This document shows, in pieces, positions 40,567 through 51,884 of a DNA stretch of 64,000 nt. Made by a program: the position numbers and the translations under genes. Numbering within the stretch: position 1 is the first letter of the stretch; each line of letters starts with the position of its first letter. Source of the stretch: an uncultured Stenotrophomonas sp. (GTDB taxonomy: Bacteria > Pseudomonadota > Gammaproteobacteria > Xanthomonadales > Xanthomonadaceae); the NCBI RefSeq assembly GCF_913778665.1, contig NZ_CAJYVQ010000002.1, positions 1-64,000 on the forward strand. Reading direction: 5' to 3'. The notes under the pieces were generated by a model. The model ran no database searches. It was not told the origin of the DNA and was given only the letters and a program-made list of their open reading frames with translations.

Positions 40567-41775
40567 TCAGGCCTTGATCACGCCCAGCTCGACGCCGATG
40601 CGGGTGAACGCATCGATCGCGCGATCCAGATGCTCGCGGCTGTGCGCCGCGCTGATCTGGGTGCGGATGCGCGCCTGGCCCTTGGGCACCACCGGGAAGA
40701 AGAAGCCAATCGCATAGATCCCTTCTTCCAGCAGGCGCTCGGCAAACTTCTGGGCCAGCGGTGCGTCGTACAGCATCACCGGGCTGATCGGGTGCACGCC
40801 GGGCTTCACGTCGAAGCCGGCAGCGGTCATCTTCTCCCGGAAGTAGGCGGTGTTCTCTGCCAGTGTGCCGCGCAGGTCATCGGCGGCGGCCAGCATCTCG
40901 AACGCCTTGATTCCGGCGGCGACCACGTGCGGCGGCAGCGAGTTGGAGAACAGGTACGGGCGCGAACGCTGGCGCAGCAGTTCGATCACCTCGGCGCTGG
41001 CGCAGGTGAAGCCACCCAGCGCACCGCCCATGGCCTTGCCCAGGGTGCCGGTGATGATGTCGATCTTCTCCAGCACACCCTTCACTTCGGCCGAGCCGCG
41101 GCCGGTGGCGCCGAGGAAGCCGGTGGCATGGCATTCGTCGATGTGCACCAGTGCGTTGTACTTCTTCGCCAGCGCGGTGATCTCGTCCAGCGGGGCGATG
41201 AAGCCGTCCATCGAGAACACGCCGTCGGTGGTGATCAGCTTGGTCTTGCAGCCGGCGGCGTCGGCGGCCTGCAGCTGCGCTTCCAGGTCGGCCATGTCGC
41301 AGTTGGCGTAGCGGAAGCGCTTGGCCTTGCACAGGCGCACGCCGTCGATGATCGAGGCGTGGTTCAGCGCATCGGAAATGATCGCGTCGTTCTCGCCAAG
41401 CAGCGGCTCGAACAGGCCGCCGTTGGCATCGAAGCAGGCCGCGTACAGGATCGTGTCCTGCTTGCCGAAGAAGTCGGAGATCTGCTTTTCCAGCTGCTTG
41501 TGCAGGTCCTGGGTGCCGCAGATGAAGCGCACCGACGCCATGCCGAAGCCGTGGGTATCCAGTGCATCCTTGGCGGCCTGGATCAGGTCGGGGTGGTCGG
41601 CCAGGCCCAGGTAGTTGTTGGCGCAGAAGTTCAGCACCTTGCGGCCGTCGTCGAGGGTGATCTCGGCCGACTGCGGGCTGGTGATGATCCGTTCGGACTT
41701 GAACAGGCCCTGGGCGCGGATGGCGTCCAGTTCCTCGGCGTAGTGGCGGGTCAGGGCGGAGGAGGCGTCGGTCAT
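40567..41775 (-). CDS. kbl: Glycine C-acetyltransferase (2-amino-3-ketobutyrate CoA ligase)
   Basis: A 402-residue PLP enzyme of the alpha-oxoamine synthase family. It has [15 protein letters not shown] near residue 50, the cofactor aspartate in [12 protein letters not shown] near residue 210, and the PLP lysine in [16 protein letters not shown] near residue 245. It splits 2-amino-3-oxobutyrate, made by threonine dehydrogenase, into glycine and acetyl-CoA. The ATG at 41775 gives the usual start; the long open frame upstream is not homologous. It is separated from tdh by the torF-like gene on the other strand. Upstream TAGAAT (41810-41815, minus) may be its -10. Confidence 0.96.
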   Translation of the reverse strand: MTDASSALTRHYAEELDAIRAQGLFKSERIITSPQSAEITLDDGRKVLNFCANNYLGLADHPDLIQAAKDALDTHGFGMASVRFICGTQDLHKQLEKQISDFFGKQDTILYAACFDANGGLFEPLLGENDAIISDALNHASIIDGVRLCKAKRFRYANCDMADLEAQLQAADAAGCKTKLITTDGVFSMDGFIAPLDEITALAKKYNALVHIDECHATGFLGATGRGSAEVKGVLEKIDIITGTLGKAMGGALGGFTCASAEVIELLRQRSRPYLFSNSLPPHVVAAGIKAFEMLAAADDLRGTLAENTAYFREKMTAAGFDVKPGVHPISPVMLYDAPLAQKFAERLLEEGIYAIGFFFPVVPKGQARIRTQISAAHSREHLDRAIDAFTRIGVELGVIKA

Positions 41776-41809
41776 GGCGTGGGCACGGCTCAGCACGGGG
41801 AAACCGTTG

Positions 41810-41815
41810 ATTCTA
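41810..41815 (-). promoter_or_regulatory. Possible kbl -10 box
   Basis: TAGAAT on the minus strand, with TTGGTG about 15 nt further upstream, lies 35 nt before the kbl ATG. The spacing is short, so this is only a candidate. Confidence 0.35.
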
Positions 41816-41872
41816 CCGGGCAACGATGGCCACCAACCGGGCCGGGCAGGGCGCCGCCACTGCCGGCACATG

Positions 41873-41901
41873 TTGCATCGCAATAGCAAACGGGTTAAAA
41901 A
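41873..41901 (+). promoter_or_regulatory. Possible promoter of the TorF-like gene
   Basis: TTGCAT (41873-41878) and TAAAAA (41896-41901) are 17 nt apart, and the leader to the ATG at 41974 would be about 65 nt. Both hexamers match the consensus only partly. Confidence 0.35.
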
Positions 41902-41973
41902 TTCGTGAACCGCGCCTGTCTGGCACCGGTTACCTGCTCGCCATTTCCGCCCCCCGCCCCCTCGGAGACGCCC

Positions 41974-42666
41974 ATGAAGCACGCCCGTGCCTGCCTCGCC
42001 ATTGCCGCCGCCCTGACCCTCGCGCCATTCGCGGCCAGTGCCCAGGACAACGAATCTCCGTACAGCTGGAACGTCACCGCCGTGTCGGACTACCTGTTCC
42101 GTGGTGTCTCGCAGACCGATGAAAAGCCGACCCTGCAGGCCGGCTTCACCTACACCTCGCCGGTCGGCCTGTACGCCGGTGTATGGGGTTCGGGCGTGGA
42201 CTTCGGTCCGGGCGACCCGAACACCGAGGTCGACTACCAGATCGGTTACGGCGTGGACGTCACCCCGCGCGTCAACTTCGACGTGTTGCTGAACCGCTAT
42301 ACCTACCTCGGTGCCAGCAGCCTGAACTACAACGAGCTGATTACCACCACCACGCTGGATGAGACCTACAAGCTGACCGTGGCCTACACCAACGATCAGT
42401 GGAACAGCGGTACCGACGGCTGGTACTACGGTGTCGGTGGCCAGTGGGGCCTGCCGCGCGACTTCACCCTCAATGCCAATGTCGGCCGCAGCAGCTTTGA
42501 AAAGGGCCTGGCCAAGGACTACACCGACTGGAACGTCGGCGTCAGCCGCCAGTTCGGCCTGTTCAACGTCGGCCTGGGCTACTACGGCACTGACAGCGAT
42601 GGCCGCTACAACTCCGGCAAGCTGGCGCACAGCCGCGTGCTGCTGACCGTGGCCATCGGCAAATAA
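41974..42666 (+). CDS. TorF-family (TIGR02001-like) outer-membrane protein
   Basis: A 230-residue protein with signal peptide 1-24 ([13 protein letters not shown]) and the family motif [21 protein letters not shown] near residue 35 (quoted without its first residues). The rest is amphipathic beta-strands with many aromatic residues and Gly-Tyr pairs. It is predicted to form an outer-membrane barrel. Relatives are annotated as possible transporters, without a firm substrate. It lies divergently from kbl and convergently with tdh, interrupting the usual kbl-tdh unit. Confidence 0.85.
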   Translation: MKHARACLAIAAALTLAPFAASAQDNESPYSWNVTAVSDYLFRGVSQTDEKPTLQAGFTYTSPVGLYAGVWGSGVDFGPGDPNTEVDYQIGYGVDVTPRVNFDVLLNRYTYLGASSLNYNELITTTTLDETYKLTVAYTNDQWNSGTDGWYYGVGGQWGLPRDFTLNANVGRSSFEKGLAKDYTDWNVGVSRQFGLFNVGLGYYGTDSDGRYNSGKLAHSRVLLTVAIGK

Positions 42667-42676
42667 CCCTTGCTTC

Positions 42677-42701
42677 GGTAGGTGCCAGGCTTGCCTGGCA
42701 C
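42677..42701. repeat. SMAG REP, single unit
   Basis: GGTAGGTGCCAGGCTTGCCTGGCAC forms a hairpin (GTGCCAGGC/GCCTGGCAC) 11 nt after the TorF-like gene, just before the terminator. Confidence 0.8.
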
Positions 42702-42709
42702 GCTTTACG

Positions 42710-42736
42710 AAAAAGGCGCCCATCGGGCGCCTTTTT
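42710..42736 (+). terminator. Bidirectional terminator between the TorF-like gene and tdh
   Basis: AAAAAGGCGCCC (42710-42721) and GGGCGCCTTTTT (42725-42736) form a perfect 12-bp stem with loop ATC. The A-run and T-run at either end let it act on both strands, fitting the convergent gene ends. Confidence 0.9.
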
Positions 42737-42856
42737 CAGTTCCGCAGTGTCCTTGATCCTATCTCGGGAAGAGCCCCCTTGTTGTTCAAGGAAGCGCGCC
42801 GAAGGCGCGGGGATAAGGAAACCTGCGCGGATTCAACGTGGCGAAGCCACGATGAA

Positions 42857-43879
42857 TCAATTCCAGCTCAGAACCACCTTGCCGGCCTTGCCTTCTTCCA
42901 TCAGGTCGAAGCCCTTCTGGAATTCGTCGATCGGCAGCTGATGGGTCATCACCTTGCCGAGCGGGAAGCCGGACAGCACCAGTTGGGTCATCTTGTACCA
43001 GGTCTCGTACATCTTGCGGCCGTAGATGCCCTGCACGGTCAGGCCCTTGAAGATGATCTTGTCCCAGTCGCAGCCGGCGCCCTTGGGCATGATGCCGAGC
43101 ATTGCGATCTTGCCGCCGTGGTACATGCAGTCGAGCATGTCGTTGAACGCGCGCGGGTTGCCGCTCATTTCCAGGCCCACATCGAAGCCCTCCATGTGCA
43201 GTTCCTTCATCACGTCCTTCAGCGACTGGTTGGCGACGTTGACCACGCGGGTGGCGCCCATGTCGGCGGCCAGCTTCAGGCGGAAGTCGTTGACGTCGGT
43301 CACCACCACGTTGCGCGCACCGATGTGCTTGCAGATGCCTGCCGCGATGATGCCGATCGGGCCGGCACCGGTGATCAGCACGTCTTCACCGATCACGTCG
43401 AACTCCAGCGCGCAATGCGCGGCGTTGCCGTACGGGTCGAAGAATGCGGCCAGCTCCGACGGGATCTGGTCGGGGATCGGCCACAGGTTGCTGGCCGGCA
43501 TCACCATGTACTCGGCGAAGGCGCCATTGACGTTGACGCCGATGCCGACGGTATTCGGGCACAGGTGCGGGCGGCCGCCACGGCAGTTGCGGCAATGGCC
43601 GCAGACGATGTGGCCTTCGGCCGAGACGCGCTGGCCGATCTCGTAGCCGGTCACCGCCGAGCCGAGCGCGGCGACGCGGCCGACGAACTCGTGGCCGATG
43701 GTCAGGCCCGGCTTGATGGTGCGCTGGCTCCACTCGTCCCACAGGTAGATGTGCAGGTCGGTGCCGCAGATCGCGGTCTTCTCGAGCTTGATCAGGACCT
43801 CGTTCGGGCCCGGGGTCGGCACCGGAACTTCTTCCAGCCAGATGCCCTTGGCCGCTTCGCGCTTGACCAGGGCCTTCAT
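42857..43879 (-). CDS. tdh: L-threonine 3-dehydrogenase
   Basis: A 340-residue zinc-dependent medium-chain dehydrogenase, nearly collinear with E. coli Tdh (341). The catalytic zinc ligands lie in [11 protein letters not shown] (Cys near 38) and IGHEFVGRV, and the structural cysteines in [15 protein letters not shown] near residues 93-107. The Rossmann motif is [12 protein letters not shown] near residue 172. It oxidises threonine to 2-amino-3-oxobutyrate for Kbl. Of three in-frame ATGs (43909, 43894, 43879) the last matches the family start and lies 40 nt behind a TATAAT. Confidence 0.95.
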   Translation of the reverse strand: MKALVKREAAKGIWLEEVPVPTPGPNEVLIKLEKTAICGTDLHIYLWDEWSQRTIKPGLTIGHEFVGRVAALGSAVTGYEIGQRVSAEGHIVCGHCRNCRGGRPHLCPNTVGIGVNVNGAFAEYMVMPASNLWPIPDQIPSELAAFFDPYGNAAHCALEFDVIGEDVLITGAGPIGIIAAGICKHIGARNVVVTDVNDFRLKLAADMGATRVVNVANQSLKDVMKELHMEGFDVGLEMSGNPRAFNDMLDCMYHGGKIAMLGIMPKGAGCDWDKIIFKGLTVQGIYGRKMYETWYKMTQLVLSGFPLGKVMTHQLPIDEFQKGFDLMEEGKAGKVVLSWN

Positions 43880-43925
43880 CGTTTGCTGCGCCATCGGGGT
43901 GGAACTCATCAGGGGGAAAACGCGG

Positions 43926-43931
43926 ATTATA
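43926..43931 (-). promoter_or_regulatory. Candidate tdh -10 box
   Basis: A perfect TATAAT on the minus strand lies 47 nt before the tdh ATG. No good -35 is seen at the right distance. It makes the earliest in-frame ATG (43909), only about 10 nt from the likely transcript start, an improbable initiation site. Confidence 0.45.
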
Positions 43932-44071
43932 GGGTGCTGCGCGGATTTCCCATGTTGCGCTGCGGGTGCAATGGCGGAACGAAAGGCGTGCCCCGGCGGG
44001 CGTTTCGAACGGCGCTGTCGCGCTCGCCGGGCCATGACTTCCGGGGTTCGGGCCGGGGCAGGGCGGCGGGC

Positions 44072-44077
44072 TACAAT
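44072..44077 (+). promoter_or_regulatory. Possible -10 box of the S46 peptidase gene
   Basis: TACAAT lies 29 nt before the ATG at 44106, with a GC-rich, non-consensus -35 region. Confidence 0.35.
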
Positions 44078-44105
44078 CGGGGGTTCCACTACCAGGGGCC
44101 GCTCC

Positions 44106-46271
<2,166 letters not shown>

Positions 46272-46326
46272 TCCGTTTGCGGTCGCTGGCTGTCTATCCA
46301 CGCATAGCGCGGATCTGCTGCCGGAC

Positions 46327-46351
46327 GGTAGTGCCGGCCGCTGGCCAGCAA
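46327..46351. repeat. SMAG REP, single unit
   Basis: GGTAGTGCCGGCCGCTGGCC followed by AGCAA is a GTAG-type unit with a CGGCCGCTGGCC hairpin core, between the S46 gene and its terminator. Confidence 0.75.
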
Positions 46352-46360
46352 CCCTGACTG

Positions 46361-46391
46361 AAACCCCGCGACCCGCGTCGCGGGGTTTTTT
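46361..46391 (+). terminator. Terminator after the S46 peptidase gene
   Basis: AAACCCCGCGAC (46361-46372) pairs with GTCGCGGGGTTT (46377-46388) around CCGC, ending in six T residues. Confidence 0.9.
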
Positions 46392-46417
46392 CATGCCCGG
46401 CCCGGCCGGGTGCGCCG

Positions 46418-46436
46418 AACAGGTATCATCCCTGTT
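46418..46436. promoter_or_regulatory. Palindrome over a possible -10 before the phosphatase gene
   Basis: AACAGG and CCTGTT flank TATCAT (46424-46429), which could be a -10. A regulator bound here would cover the promoter. The downstream ATG is at 46500. Confidence 0.3.
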
Positions 46437-46499
46437 CCGCGCACTTCACAGGATGTGAACGAAACGCGGGAACCTCCTCCCCCAGGACCCCTTGCACGC

Positions 46500-47144
46500 A
46501 TGCGCATCCTGCTTGCCCGCCACGGCGAAACGCCGTGGAACGCCGAAGGCCGCTACCAGGGCCAGATCGATATTCCGCTTTCGCCGATCGGTGAGGCCCA
46601 GGCCCAGGCACTGGGTGCCCGGCTGGCCTCGGTCGACATCACCCGTGCCGTCGCCTCGCCGCTGTCGCGCGCGCAGCGCACTGCGCAGCTGGCGCTTGGT
46701 ACCGCACGTGCCGACATGCTGCTGACCGAACCGGAACTTCAGGAAATCGCCCACGGTGAGTGGGAAGGCCTGCTGGCCAGCGAGATCAACGAAAAAGACC
46801 CGTCGCGCCTGAAGGCCTGGCGCGAGGAACCCGATACCGTGCTGATGCCCGGCGGCGAATCGCTGCGCCTGGTGCTGGAGCGCAGCTGGCGTGGCCTGGC
46901 CCGCGCCAGCGAAGGTCTCGGCGAGCACGACACCCTGCTGGTGGTCGCCCACGACGCGGTCAACCGCGTGATCCTGTGCAAGGTGCTGGGGCTGCCGCTG
47001 TCGCGGCTGTGGACCTTCCGCCAGGCACCGACCACGCTCAACCTGCTTGAAGGTGCCGACCTGGACAGCCTGGAAGTGGTGCGCCTGAACGACTGCGCCC
47101 ACCACACGCCGTTCTTCGGCGAAGCCAAGCACCGCGCCCTCTGA
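46500..47144 (+). CDS. Histidine phosphatase family protein
   Basis: A 214-residue phosphoglycerate mutase-like phosphatase. The catalytic LLARHGETPWN is at residues 4-14, the second arginine in SPLSRAQRTAQLAL near residue 58, EIAHGEWEGL near residue 82, and the second catalytic histidine in VVAHDAVNRVIL near residue 153. Relatives include GpmB and the alpha-ribazole phosphatase CobC; the substrate cannot be fixed. It precedes folC by 41 nt and may be cotranscribed with the folC-purF cluster. Confidence 0.85.
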   Translation: MRILLARHGETPWNAEGRYQGQIDIPLSPIGEAQAQALGARLASVDITRAVASPLSRAQRTAQLALGTARADMLLTEPELQEIAHGEWEGLLASEINEKDPSRLKAWREEPDTVLMPGGESLRLVLERSWRGLARASEGLGEHDTLLVVAHDAVNRVILCKVLGLPLSRLWTFRQAPTTLNLLEGADLDSLEVVRLNDCAHHTPFFGEAKHRAL

Positions 47145-47185
47145 TCCATCCCCTTGCATCAACTGCTTCTGCTGGAACCGCTGCC

Positions 47186-48457
47186 GTGACGAACACCCCG
47201 ACCACCCTGGCCGATTGGCTGGACTACATTGAACGCCAGCACCCGGCGACCATCGACATGGGCCTTGAGCGCGTGCGCGCCGTTGCCACGGCGATGGGCC
47301 TGGGCGTGCCGGCCCAGCGCACCATCGTGGTCGGTGGCACCAACGGCAAGGGTTCCACCGTGGCCTTCATCGAAGCCATCGCACGCGCCGCGGGCTGGAA
47401 GGTCGGGGCCTACACCTCGCCGCACCTGCTGCGCTACAACGAGCGCGTGCGCATCGATGGCCAGGATGTGGACGACTCGGCGCTCGTCGCCGCGTTCCAT
47501 GCGGTCGAAGCCGCACGCGGCGAAACCACGCTGACCTATTTCGAGTACGGCACGCTGGCCGCGCTTCAGCTGTTCGCCGACGCCGGGCTGGACCTGGCGG
47601 TGCTGGAAGTGGGCCTGGGCGGCCGCCTGGATGCGGTCAACATCATCGACGCCGATGTCGCGGTGATCACCACCGTGGACATCGACCATGCCGAATGGCT
47701 GGGCGAGGACCGTGAAGCCATCGGTACCGAGAAGGCCGGCATCATCCGCGGCTGGAAGCCGGTGATCCTGGGCGAGACCGACCCGCCTTCGAGCGTGCTG
47801 GCGCGTGCCTACCTGGTGGGGGCTAACGCGATCCGTGGCGGCAGCGACTACTTCTACGAGCCGATCGATGCGCAGCGTTGGCGCTGGCGCGATGTTGGCC
47901 TGCGCATGGAACTGCCGACCCCGGCGCTGGCCGGCCCGATCCAGCTGGCCAATGCCGGTGCCGCCATCGCCGCACTGCGCGCGCTGGACAAGCCGGTGCC
48001 GCGTGCGGCGTGGGCCGCGGGCGTCGCGGCGGCACGCATTTCCGGCCGCCTGCAGGCGTTCGAGCGCGACGGCGTGCAGATCCGCGTCGACGTCGGTCAC
48101 AACCCGCAGGCGGCCGCTCAGCTGGCGCGTGCACTGAAGTCCGAAGCGTCGGCCGGCCGCACGCTTGCGGTGTATGCCGCGCTGCAGGACAAGGACGCGG
48201 TGGGCGTGGTGCAGGCGCTGCAGGACGTGGTGGGCGAGTGGACCCTGGCGGGGCTGGATGGCCCGCGTGGGCAGAGTGCCAGCCAGCTGCAGGCGCGCCT
48301 GGCCGCGACCGCCGCTGCCAGCGCGGAGCAGGCCGACAGCGTCGAGCAGGCGCTGGCGCAGGTGCTGTCGAAGGCAGAGCGGGGCGATCGCGTGCTGGTG
48401 TTCGGGTCCTTCCATACCGCGGCCGCGGCCCTGCAGTGGCTGCAGAACGCCGCCTGA
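47186..48457 (+). CDS. folC: Bifunctional folylpolyglutamate/dihydrofolate synthase
   Basis: A 423-residue Mur-ligase-type enzyme with the P-loop VVGGTNGKGSTVAFIEA near residue 48, YTSPHLLRYNERVRIDG near residue 76, EVGLGGRLDAVNI near residue 140 and DHAEWLGEDREAIGTEKAGI near residue 168. It makes dihydrofolate and adds glutamates to folates. The GTG start follows CTGCC with no strong ribosome binding site. Downstream dedD, cvpA and purF reproduce the enteric cluster, but accD, often upstream of folC, is not present here. Confidence 0.94.
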   Translation: MTNTPTTLADWLDYIERQHPATIDMGLERVRAVATAMGLGVPAQRTIVVGGTNGKGSTVAFIEAIARAAGWKVGAYTSPHLLRYNERVRIDGQDVDDSALVAAFHAVEAARGETTLTYFEYGTLAALQLFADAGLDLAVLEVGLGGRLDAVNIIDADVAVITTVDIDHAEWLGEDREAIGTEKAGIIRGWKPVILGETDPPSSVLARAYLVGANAIRGGSDYFYEPIDAQRWRWRDVGLRMELPTPALAGPIQLANAGAAIAALRALDKPVPRAAWAAGVAAARISGRLQAFERDGVQIRVDVGHNPQAAAQLARALKSEASAGRTLAVYAALQDKDAVGVVQALQDVVGEWTLAGLDGPRGQSASQLQARLAATAAASAEQADSVEQALAQVLSKAERGDRVLVFGSFHTAAAALQWLQNAA

Positions 48458-48499
48458 TCCGCGTTCAGCCAACGCCGACGCCGTGCGGTCCGGCACCCG

Positions 48500-48505
48500 T
48501 ATAAT
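48500..48505 (+). promoter_or_regulatory. Candidate -10 box before the SPOR-domain gene
   Basis: A perfect TATAAT lies 34 nt before the GTG start at 48539, in the 81-nt gap after folC. The -35 region is GC-rich and not consensus. It could start a dedD-cvpA-purF transcript. Confidence 0.4.
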
Positions 48506-48538
48506 CGACCGCAACCTCCGGACAGTTGCCCGCCTCAC

Positions 48539-49573
48539 GTGGATACGCCTCTGAAACAGCGTCTGATTGGTGCCATCGTGCTGGTGGCGCTGGCCGTGAT
48601 TTTCCTGCCGATGCTGGTCAAGGGTCCGGCACCGGACAGCGGCGTGGCCAATGTGCCGATCGCCGCGCCGGATGCACCGGCCGATGGCCAGTTTGAAACC
48701 CGCGAGCTGCCGCTGGTCGCCCCGGCCGGTGGCGCCACCGGCCTGCAGAGCGGCCAGGCCAAGCCGGTTCCGGATGCGGCCGCGCCGGCCACGCCGCCGA
48801 CCGTCGATACCTCGCCCGCAGTCGCCGCCGGCAACTACGCGGTCACCTTCGGTGCCTATGGCAGCAAGGCCGACGCCGATGCAGTGATCGCCTACCTGAA
48901 GCGTTCGCAGCTGCCCGGCTTCACCGAGACGGCCACCATCAACGGCCGCCAGGCTTGGCGAGTGCGCGTCGGACCCTATGCCGATCGTGCCCAGGCGGAA
49001 GCGGCTCGCCTGCAGGCGGTGAAGATCCGCGCTGATGTGAAGGCCGAAGTCATTGCACTGGATGCGGCGGCGGGCAGCGATGCCGCAGTTGCAGCCACGA
49101 CGGCCCCGACGGCCAGCACCCCGGCCGCCGCGACCGCACCGTCGGCCAACGGCAACCCGGTGCACAGCGAAAGCCTGCCGCCGAGCACGCCGACCGCGAC
49201 CACCAGCCCGGCCACCCGGCCGGATCCGTCGAAGCCGGCAGTGAAGCCGGAGGCGCCGAAGCCCGAGCCGAAGCCGGACGCCGCCGCCAGCAAGCCGGCG
49301 ACGGCACCGGTCACGCCGGCCGCCCCTGCCGCCAGCGGTGTCGGCTTCGCCGTGCAGCTGGGTGCATTCGGCCAGGCCAACGATGCCAACGCGCTGCGTG
49401 ACAAGGTCCGTGCCGCCGGCTTCAGCGCCTTCGTCGAGCAGGTGCGCACTGAAAAGGGCACCCTGCATCGCGTCCGTGTCGGGCCGGTGGCCAACCGCGC
49501 CGATGCCGAGCAGCTGAAGGCGCAGGTTGCGGCCAAGGTCGGCGTCGCCGGCATGGTCCGACCGCACCCGTGA
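48539..49573 (+). CDS. dedD: DedD-like SPOR-domain protein with two SPOR domains
   Basis: A 344-residue bitopic inner-membrane protein. The membrane segment RLIGAIVLVALAVIFLPML is near residues 8-26, a first SPOR domain near residues 97-172 (YAVTFGAYGSKADADAVIAY, WRVRVGPYADRAQAEA), an Ala/Pro/Lys-rich linker, and a second SPOR domain near residues 265-344 (FAVQLGAFGQANDANALRDK, HRVRVGPVANRADAEQL). SPOR domains bind denuded septal peptidoglycan, so it is probably a division protein. E. coli DedD has one such domain in 220 residues; two is unusual. GTG start. Confidence 0.87.
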   Translation: MDTPLKQRLIGAIVLVALAVIFLPMLVKGPAPDSGVANVPIAAPDAPADGQFETRELPLVAPAGGATGLQSGQAKPVPDAAAPATPPTVDTSPAVAAGNYAVTFGAYGSKADADAVIAYLKRSQLPGFTETATINGRQAWRVRVGPYADRAQAEAARLQAVKIRADVKAEVIALDAAAGSDAAVAATTAPTASTPAAATAPSANGNPVHSESLPPSTPTATTSPATRPDPSKPAVKPEAPKPEPKPDAAASKPATAPVTPAAPAASGVGFAVQLGAFGQANDANALRDKVRAAGFSAFVEQVRTEKGTLHRVRVGPVANRADAEQLKAQVAAKVGVAGMVRPHP

Positions 49574-49616
49574 TCGGGCGCGCTGTCCGCCGCTGTCGAA
49601 GGCAGGAGCGGGTCGC

Positions 49617-50378
49617 GTGATCGATATCGTGCTGGGCGTGCTGATCGGCGCGTCCGCCCTGTTTGGTTTCATCCGCGGGTTCGTTGGCACGGTTGTTGCG
49701 CTGGTGTCCTGGCTGCTGGCCGGCTGGGCCGCGTTCACCTTCGGCAACCAGGCGTCGCACTGGTGGGCCGCACCGCAGTTGCCGGGCAGTGGTCACTATC
49801 TGGCCGGCTATCTCGGCGTCTTCGTGGCCACCGTGGTGCTGGTCGGCCTGATCGGCCTGCTGCTCAAGGCAGTGATCAAGCTGACCCTGCTCGGCGGCGT
49901 CGACCGCCTGCTGGGCGGCGCACTGGGCGCGGTCCGTGGCGTATTCTTCGCCAGCGTTGTGCTGTTGCTGGCCGGCTTCACCGCGTTGCCGGGCGAGCCG
50001 GCGTGGCAGCAGTCCCAGTTGCGCCCGATGCTGCAGCCCGCCGTGGCGTGGATGCAGGCGCAGCTGCCGCAGCTGGATGACGTGCTGCCGCCGGCGCTGC
50101 CGTTGCAGGCGCTGCTGCCGCAGGGGCTGCCCTTGCCTCTGGCCGAGGATGCCCCATCTCCACAGCAGGAGTTGGGCAAGCCGTCGGTCACAGGCGATAA
50201 TGGCGTTCTCAACCAGGTAGTGGCGGGCGGTGGATGGCCGCAGCCCGTGAGCGTGGAGCCGGAGCCCGGACGGGCCCCCGCACTGCCCAGCAATATTGAG
50301 CCGGCGCCCGTGCGCCCGGCCCGGCCCGCGTCTGACGCGGGCGGGATCCCCGGCCAGGTACGGCCACCTTCCTTGTAA
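49617..50378 (+). CDS. cvpA: CvpA family protein
   Basis: A 253-residue inner-membrane protein with four hydrophobic segments in the first 130 residues (VIDIVLGVLIGASALFGFIR, FVGTVVALVSWLLAGW, GYLGVFVATVVLVGLIG, GAVRGVFFASVVLLLAGF). CvpA is needed for colicin V production and envelope stress tolerance in E. coli; its molecular role is unclear. The C-terminal 120 residues are Pro-rich and longer than in the 162-residue E. coli protein. The GTG at 49617 follows an AGGAG site. purF starts 30 nt downstream. Confidence 0.88.
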   Translation: MIDIVLGVLIGASALFGFIRGFVGTVVALVSWLLAGWAAFTFGNQASHWWAAPQLPGSGHYLAGYLGVFVATVVLVGLIGLLLKAVIKLTLLGGVDRLLGGALGAVRGVFFASVVLLLAGFTALPGEPAWQQSQLRPMLQPAVAWMQAQLPQLDDVLPPALPLQALLPQGLPLPLAEDAPSPQQELGKPSVTGDNGVLNQVVAGGGWPQPVSVEPEPGRAPALPSNIEPAPVRPARPASDAGGIPGQVRPPSL

Positions 50379-50408
50379 CTGGGCACAGCCCAGCGGAGAC
50401 CTCGCACC

Positions 50409-51875
50409 ATGTGTGGCATCGTCGGAATCGTCGGCAACCAGAACGTCGCCGGGCAGTTGTATGACGGCTTGACCGTCCTCCAGCATCGCGGCCAGGACGC
50501 GGCGGGCATCGCCACGGTCAACGGCAGCCGCCTGCGGGTGCAGAAGGCCACCGGCCTGGTCCGCGATGTGTTCGATGCGCGCACCATGTCCACCCTGGAA
50601 GGCAGCGTCGGCATCGCCCATGTGCGCTACCCGACCGCGGGCTCGGAAGGCATGGACGAGGCACAGCCGTTCTATGTCAATTCGCCGTACGGCATCGCGC
50701 TGGCCCACAACGGCAACCTGATCAACACCGAGGTGCTGCGCCAGCAGGTGTTCGAGCAGGACCGCCGCAACGTCAATACCGATTCGGACAGCGAAGTGCT
50801 GCTGAACGTGTTCGCCTATGAACTGGAGCAGCAGCGCCAGCTCAGCCCGGAGGCCGCGATCCGTGCGGTGGCCGGCGTGCACCGCCGCTGCAAGGGCGGC
50901 TACGCCGTGGTCAGCGTGGTGCTGGGCCTGGGCCTGGTCGCCTTCCGCGATCCGCATGGCATCCGTCCGCTGGTGCTGGGCAAGCGCAGCCATGCCGAGG
51001 GCGATGAATACATCGTCGCGTCGGAGTCGGCCGCGCTGGACGTGCTGGGCTTCCAGCGCGTGCGTGACGTGCAGCCGGGCGAAGCGCTGGTGATCACCGC
51101 GCGTGGCGAGCTGTTCTCGGAAATCTGCGCCGAGCCGGCCGAGCACACCCCGTGCATCTTCGAGTACGTGTACTTCGCGCGTCCGGACTCGATGATCGAC
51201 AACGTCTCGGTGCACAAGGCGCGCATGCGCATGGGCATCAAGCTGGGCGAGAAGATCCTGCGCCTCCGGCCGGACCACGACATCGACACCATCATCCCGA
51301 TCCCGGATACCTCGCGCGATGCCGCGCTGGAGATCTCCAACGTGCTCGGGGTGAAGTACCGCGAAGGCTTCATCAAGAACCGCTACATCGGCCGTACCTT
51401 CATCATGCCGGGACAGGGTGAGCGGGTGAAGTCGGTGCGTCGCAAGCTCAACCCGATCCACCTGGAGTTCCGCAACCGCGTGGTGCTGCTGGTGGATGAC
51501 TCGATCGTGCGCGGTACCACCAGCCAGCAGATCGTGCAGATGGCCCGCGACGCGGGTGCGCGCAAGGTGTACCTGGCCAGCGCCGCACCGCCGGTGCGTT
51601 ACCCGAACATCTACGGCATCGACATGCCGGCCGCCGAAGAGCTGGTTGCGCACAACCGCACCGTGGAAGAGATCGAAGCGTACCTGGGCTGCGACTGGCT
51701 GATCTACCAGGACCTGGAAGACATGGAAGCGGCGGTGAGCGAGGGCAATCCGGCGCTGCACAGCTTCGATTCATCCTGCTTCAACGGCCACTATCCGACC
51801 GGTATCGAACCGGGCTACTTCGAGCGCATCCAGCAGCTGCGTTCGGACGACGCCAAGCACAAGCGCCGCGCCTGA
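50409..51875 (+). CDS. purF: Amidophosphoribosyltransferase
   Basis: A 488-residue Ntn-type glutamine amidotransferase. The catalytic cysteine follows the initiator Met ([20 protein letters not shown]). The glutaminase half has [11 protein letters not shown] near residue 25, and the phosphoribosyltransferase half has the PRPP motif [19 protein letters not shown] near residue 360. It catalyses the first committed step of purine synthesis. There is no long propeptide. The cluster order cvpA-purF matches E. coli, where PurR controls it; no pur box was recognised here. Confidence 0.97.
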   Translation: MCGIVGIVGNQNVAGQLYDGLTVLQHRGQDAAGIATVNGSRLRVQKATGLVRDVFDARTMSTLEGSVGIAHVRYPTAGSEGMDEAQPFYVNSPYGIALAHNGNLINTEVLRQQVFEQDRRNVNTDSDSEVLLNVFAYELEQQRQLSPEAAIRAVAGVHRRCKGGYAVVSVVLGLGLVAFRDPHGIRPLVLGKRSHAEGDEYIVASESAALDVLGFQRVRDVQPGEALVITARGELFSEICAEPAEHTPCIFEYVYFARPDSMIDNVSVHKARMRMGIKLGEKILRLRPDHDIDTIIPIPDTSRDAALEISNVLGVKYREGFIKNRYIGRTFIMPGQGERVKSVRRKLNPIHLEFRNRVVLLVDDSIVRGTTSQQIVQMARDAGARKVYLASAAPPVRYPNIYGIDMPAAEELVAHNRTVEEIEAYLGCDWLIYQDLEDMEAAVSEGNPALHSFDSSCFNGHYPTGIEPGYFERIQQLRSDDAKHKRRA

Positions 51876-51884
51876 GGTCCAGGC

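Noticed and set aside
41776..42723. A 316-codon extension of kbl through the TorF-like gene
   Set aside because: It is antisense to a complete outer-membrane protein with a signal peptide; the kbl family starts at 41775.
47159..49747. An 862-codon frame antisense to folC and dedD
   Set aside because: Long antisense frame made of repetitive Arg/Gly/Ala codons; both plus-strand genes are well supported.
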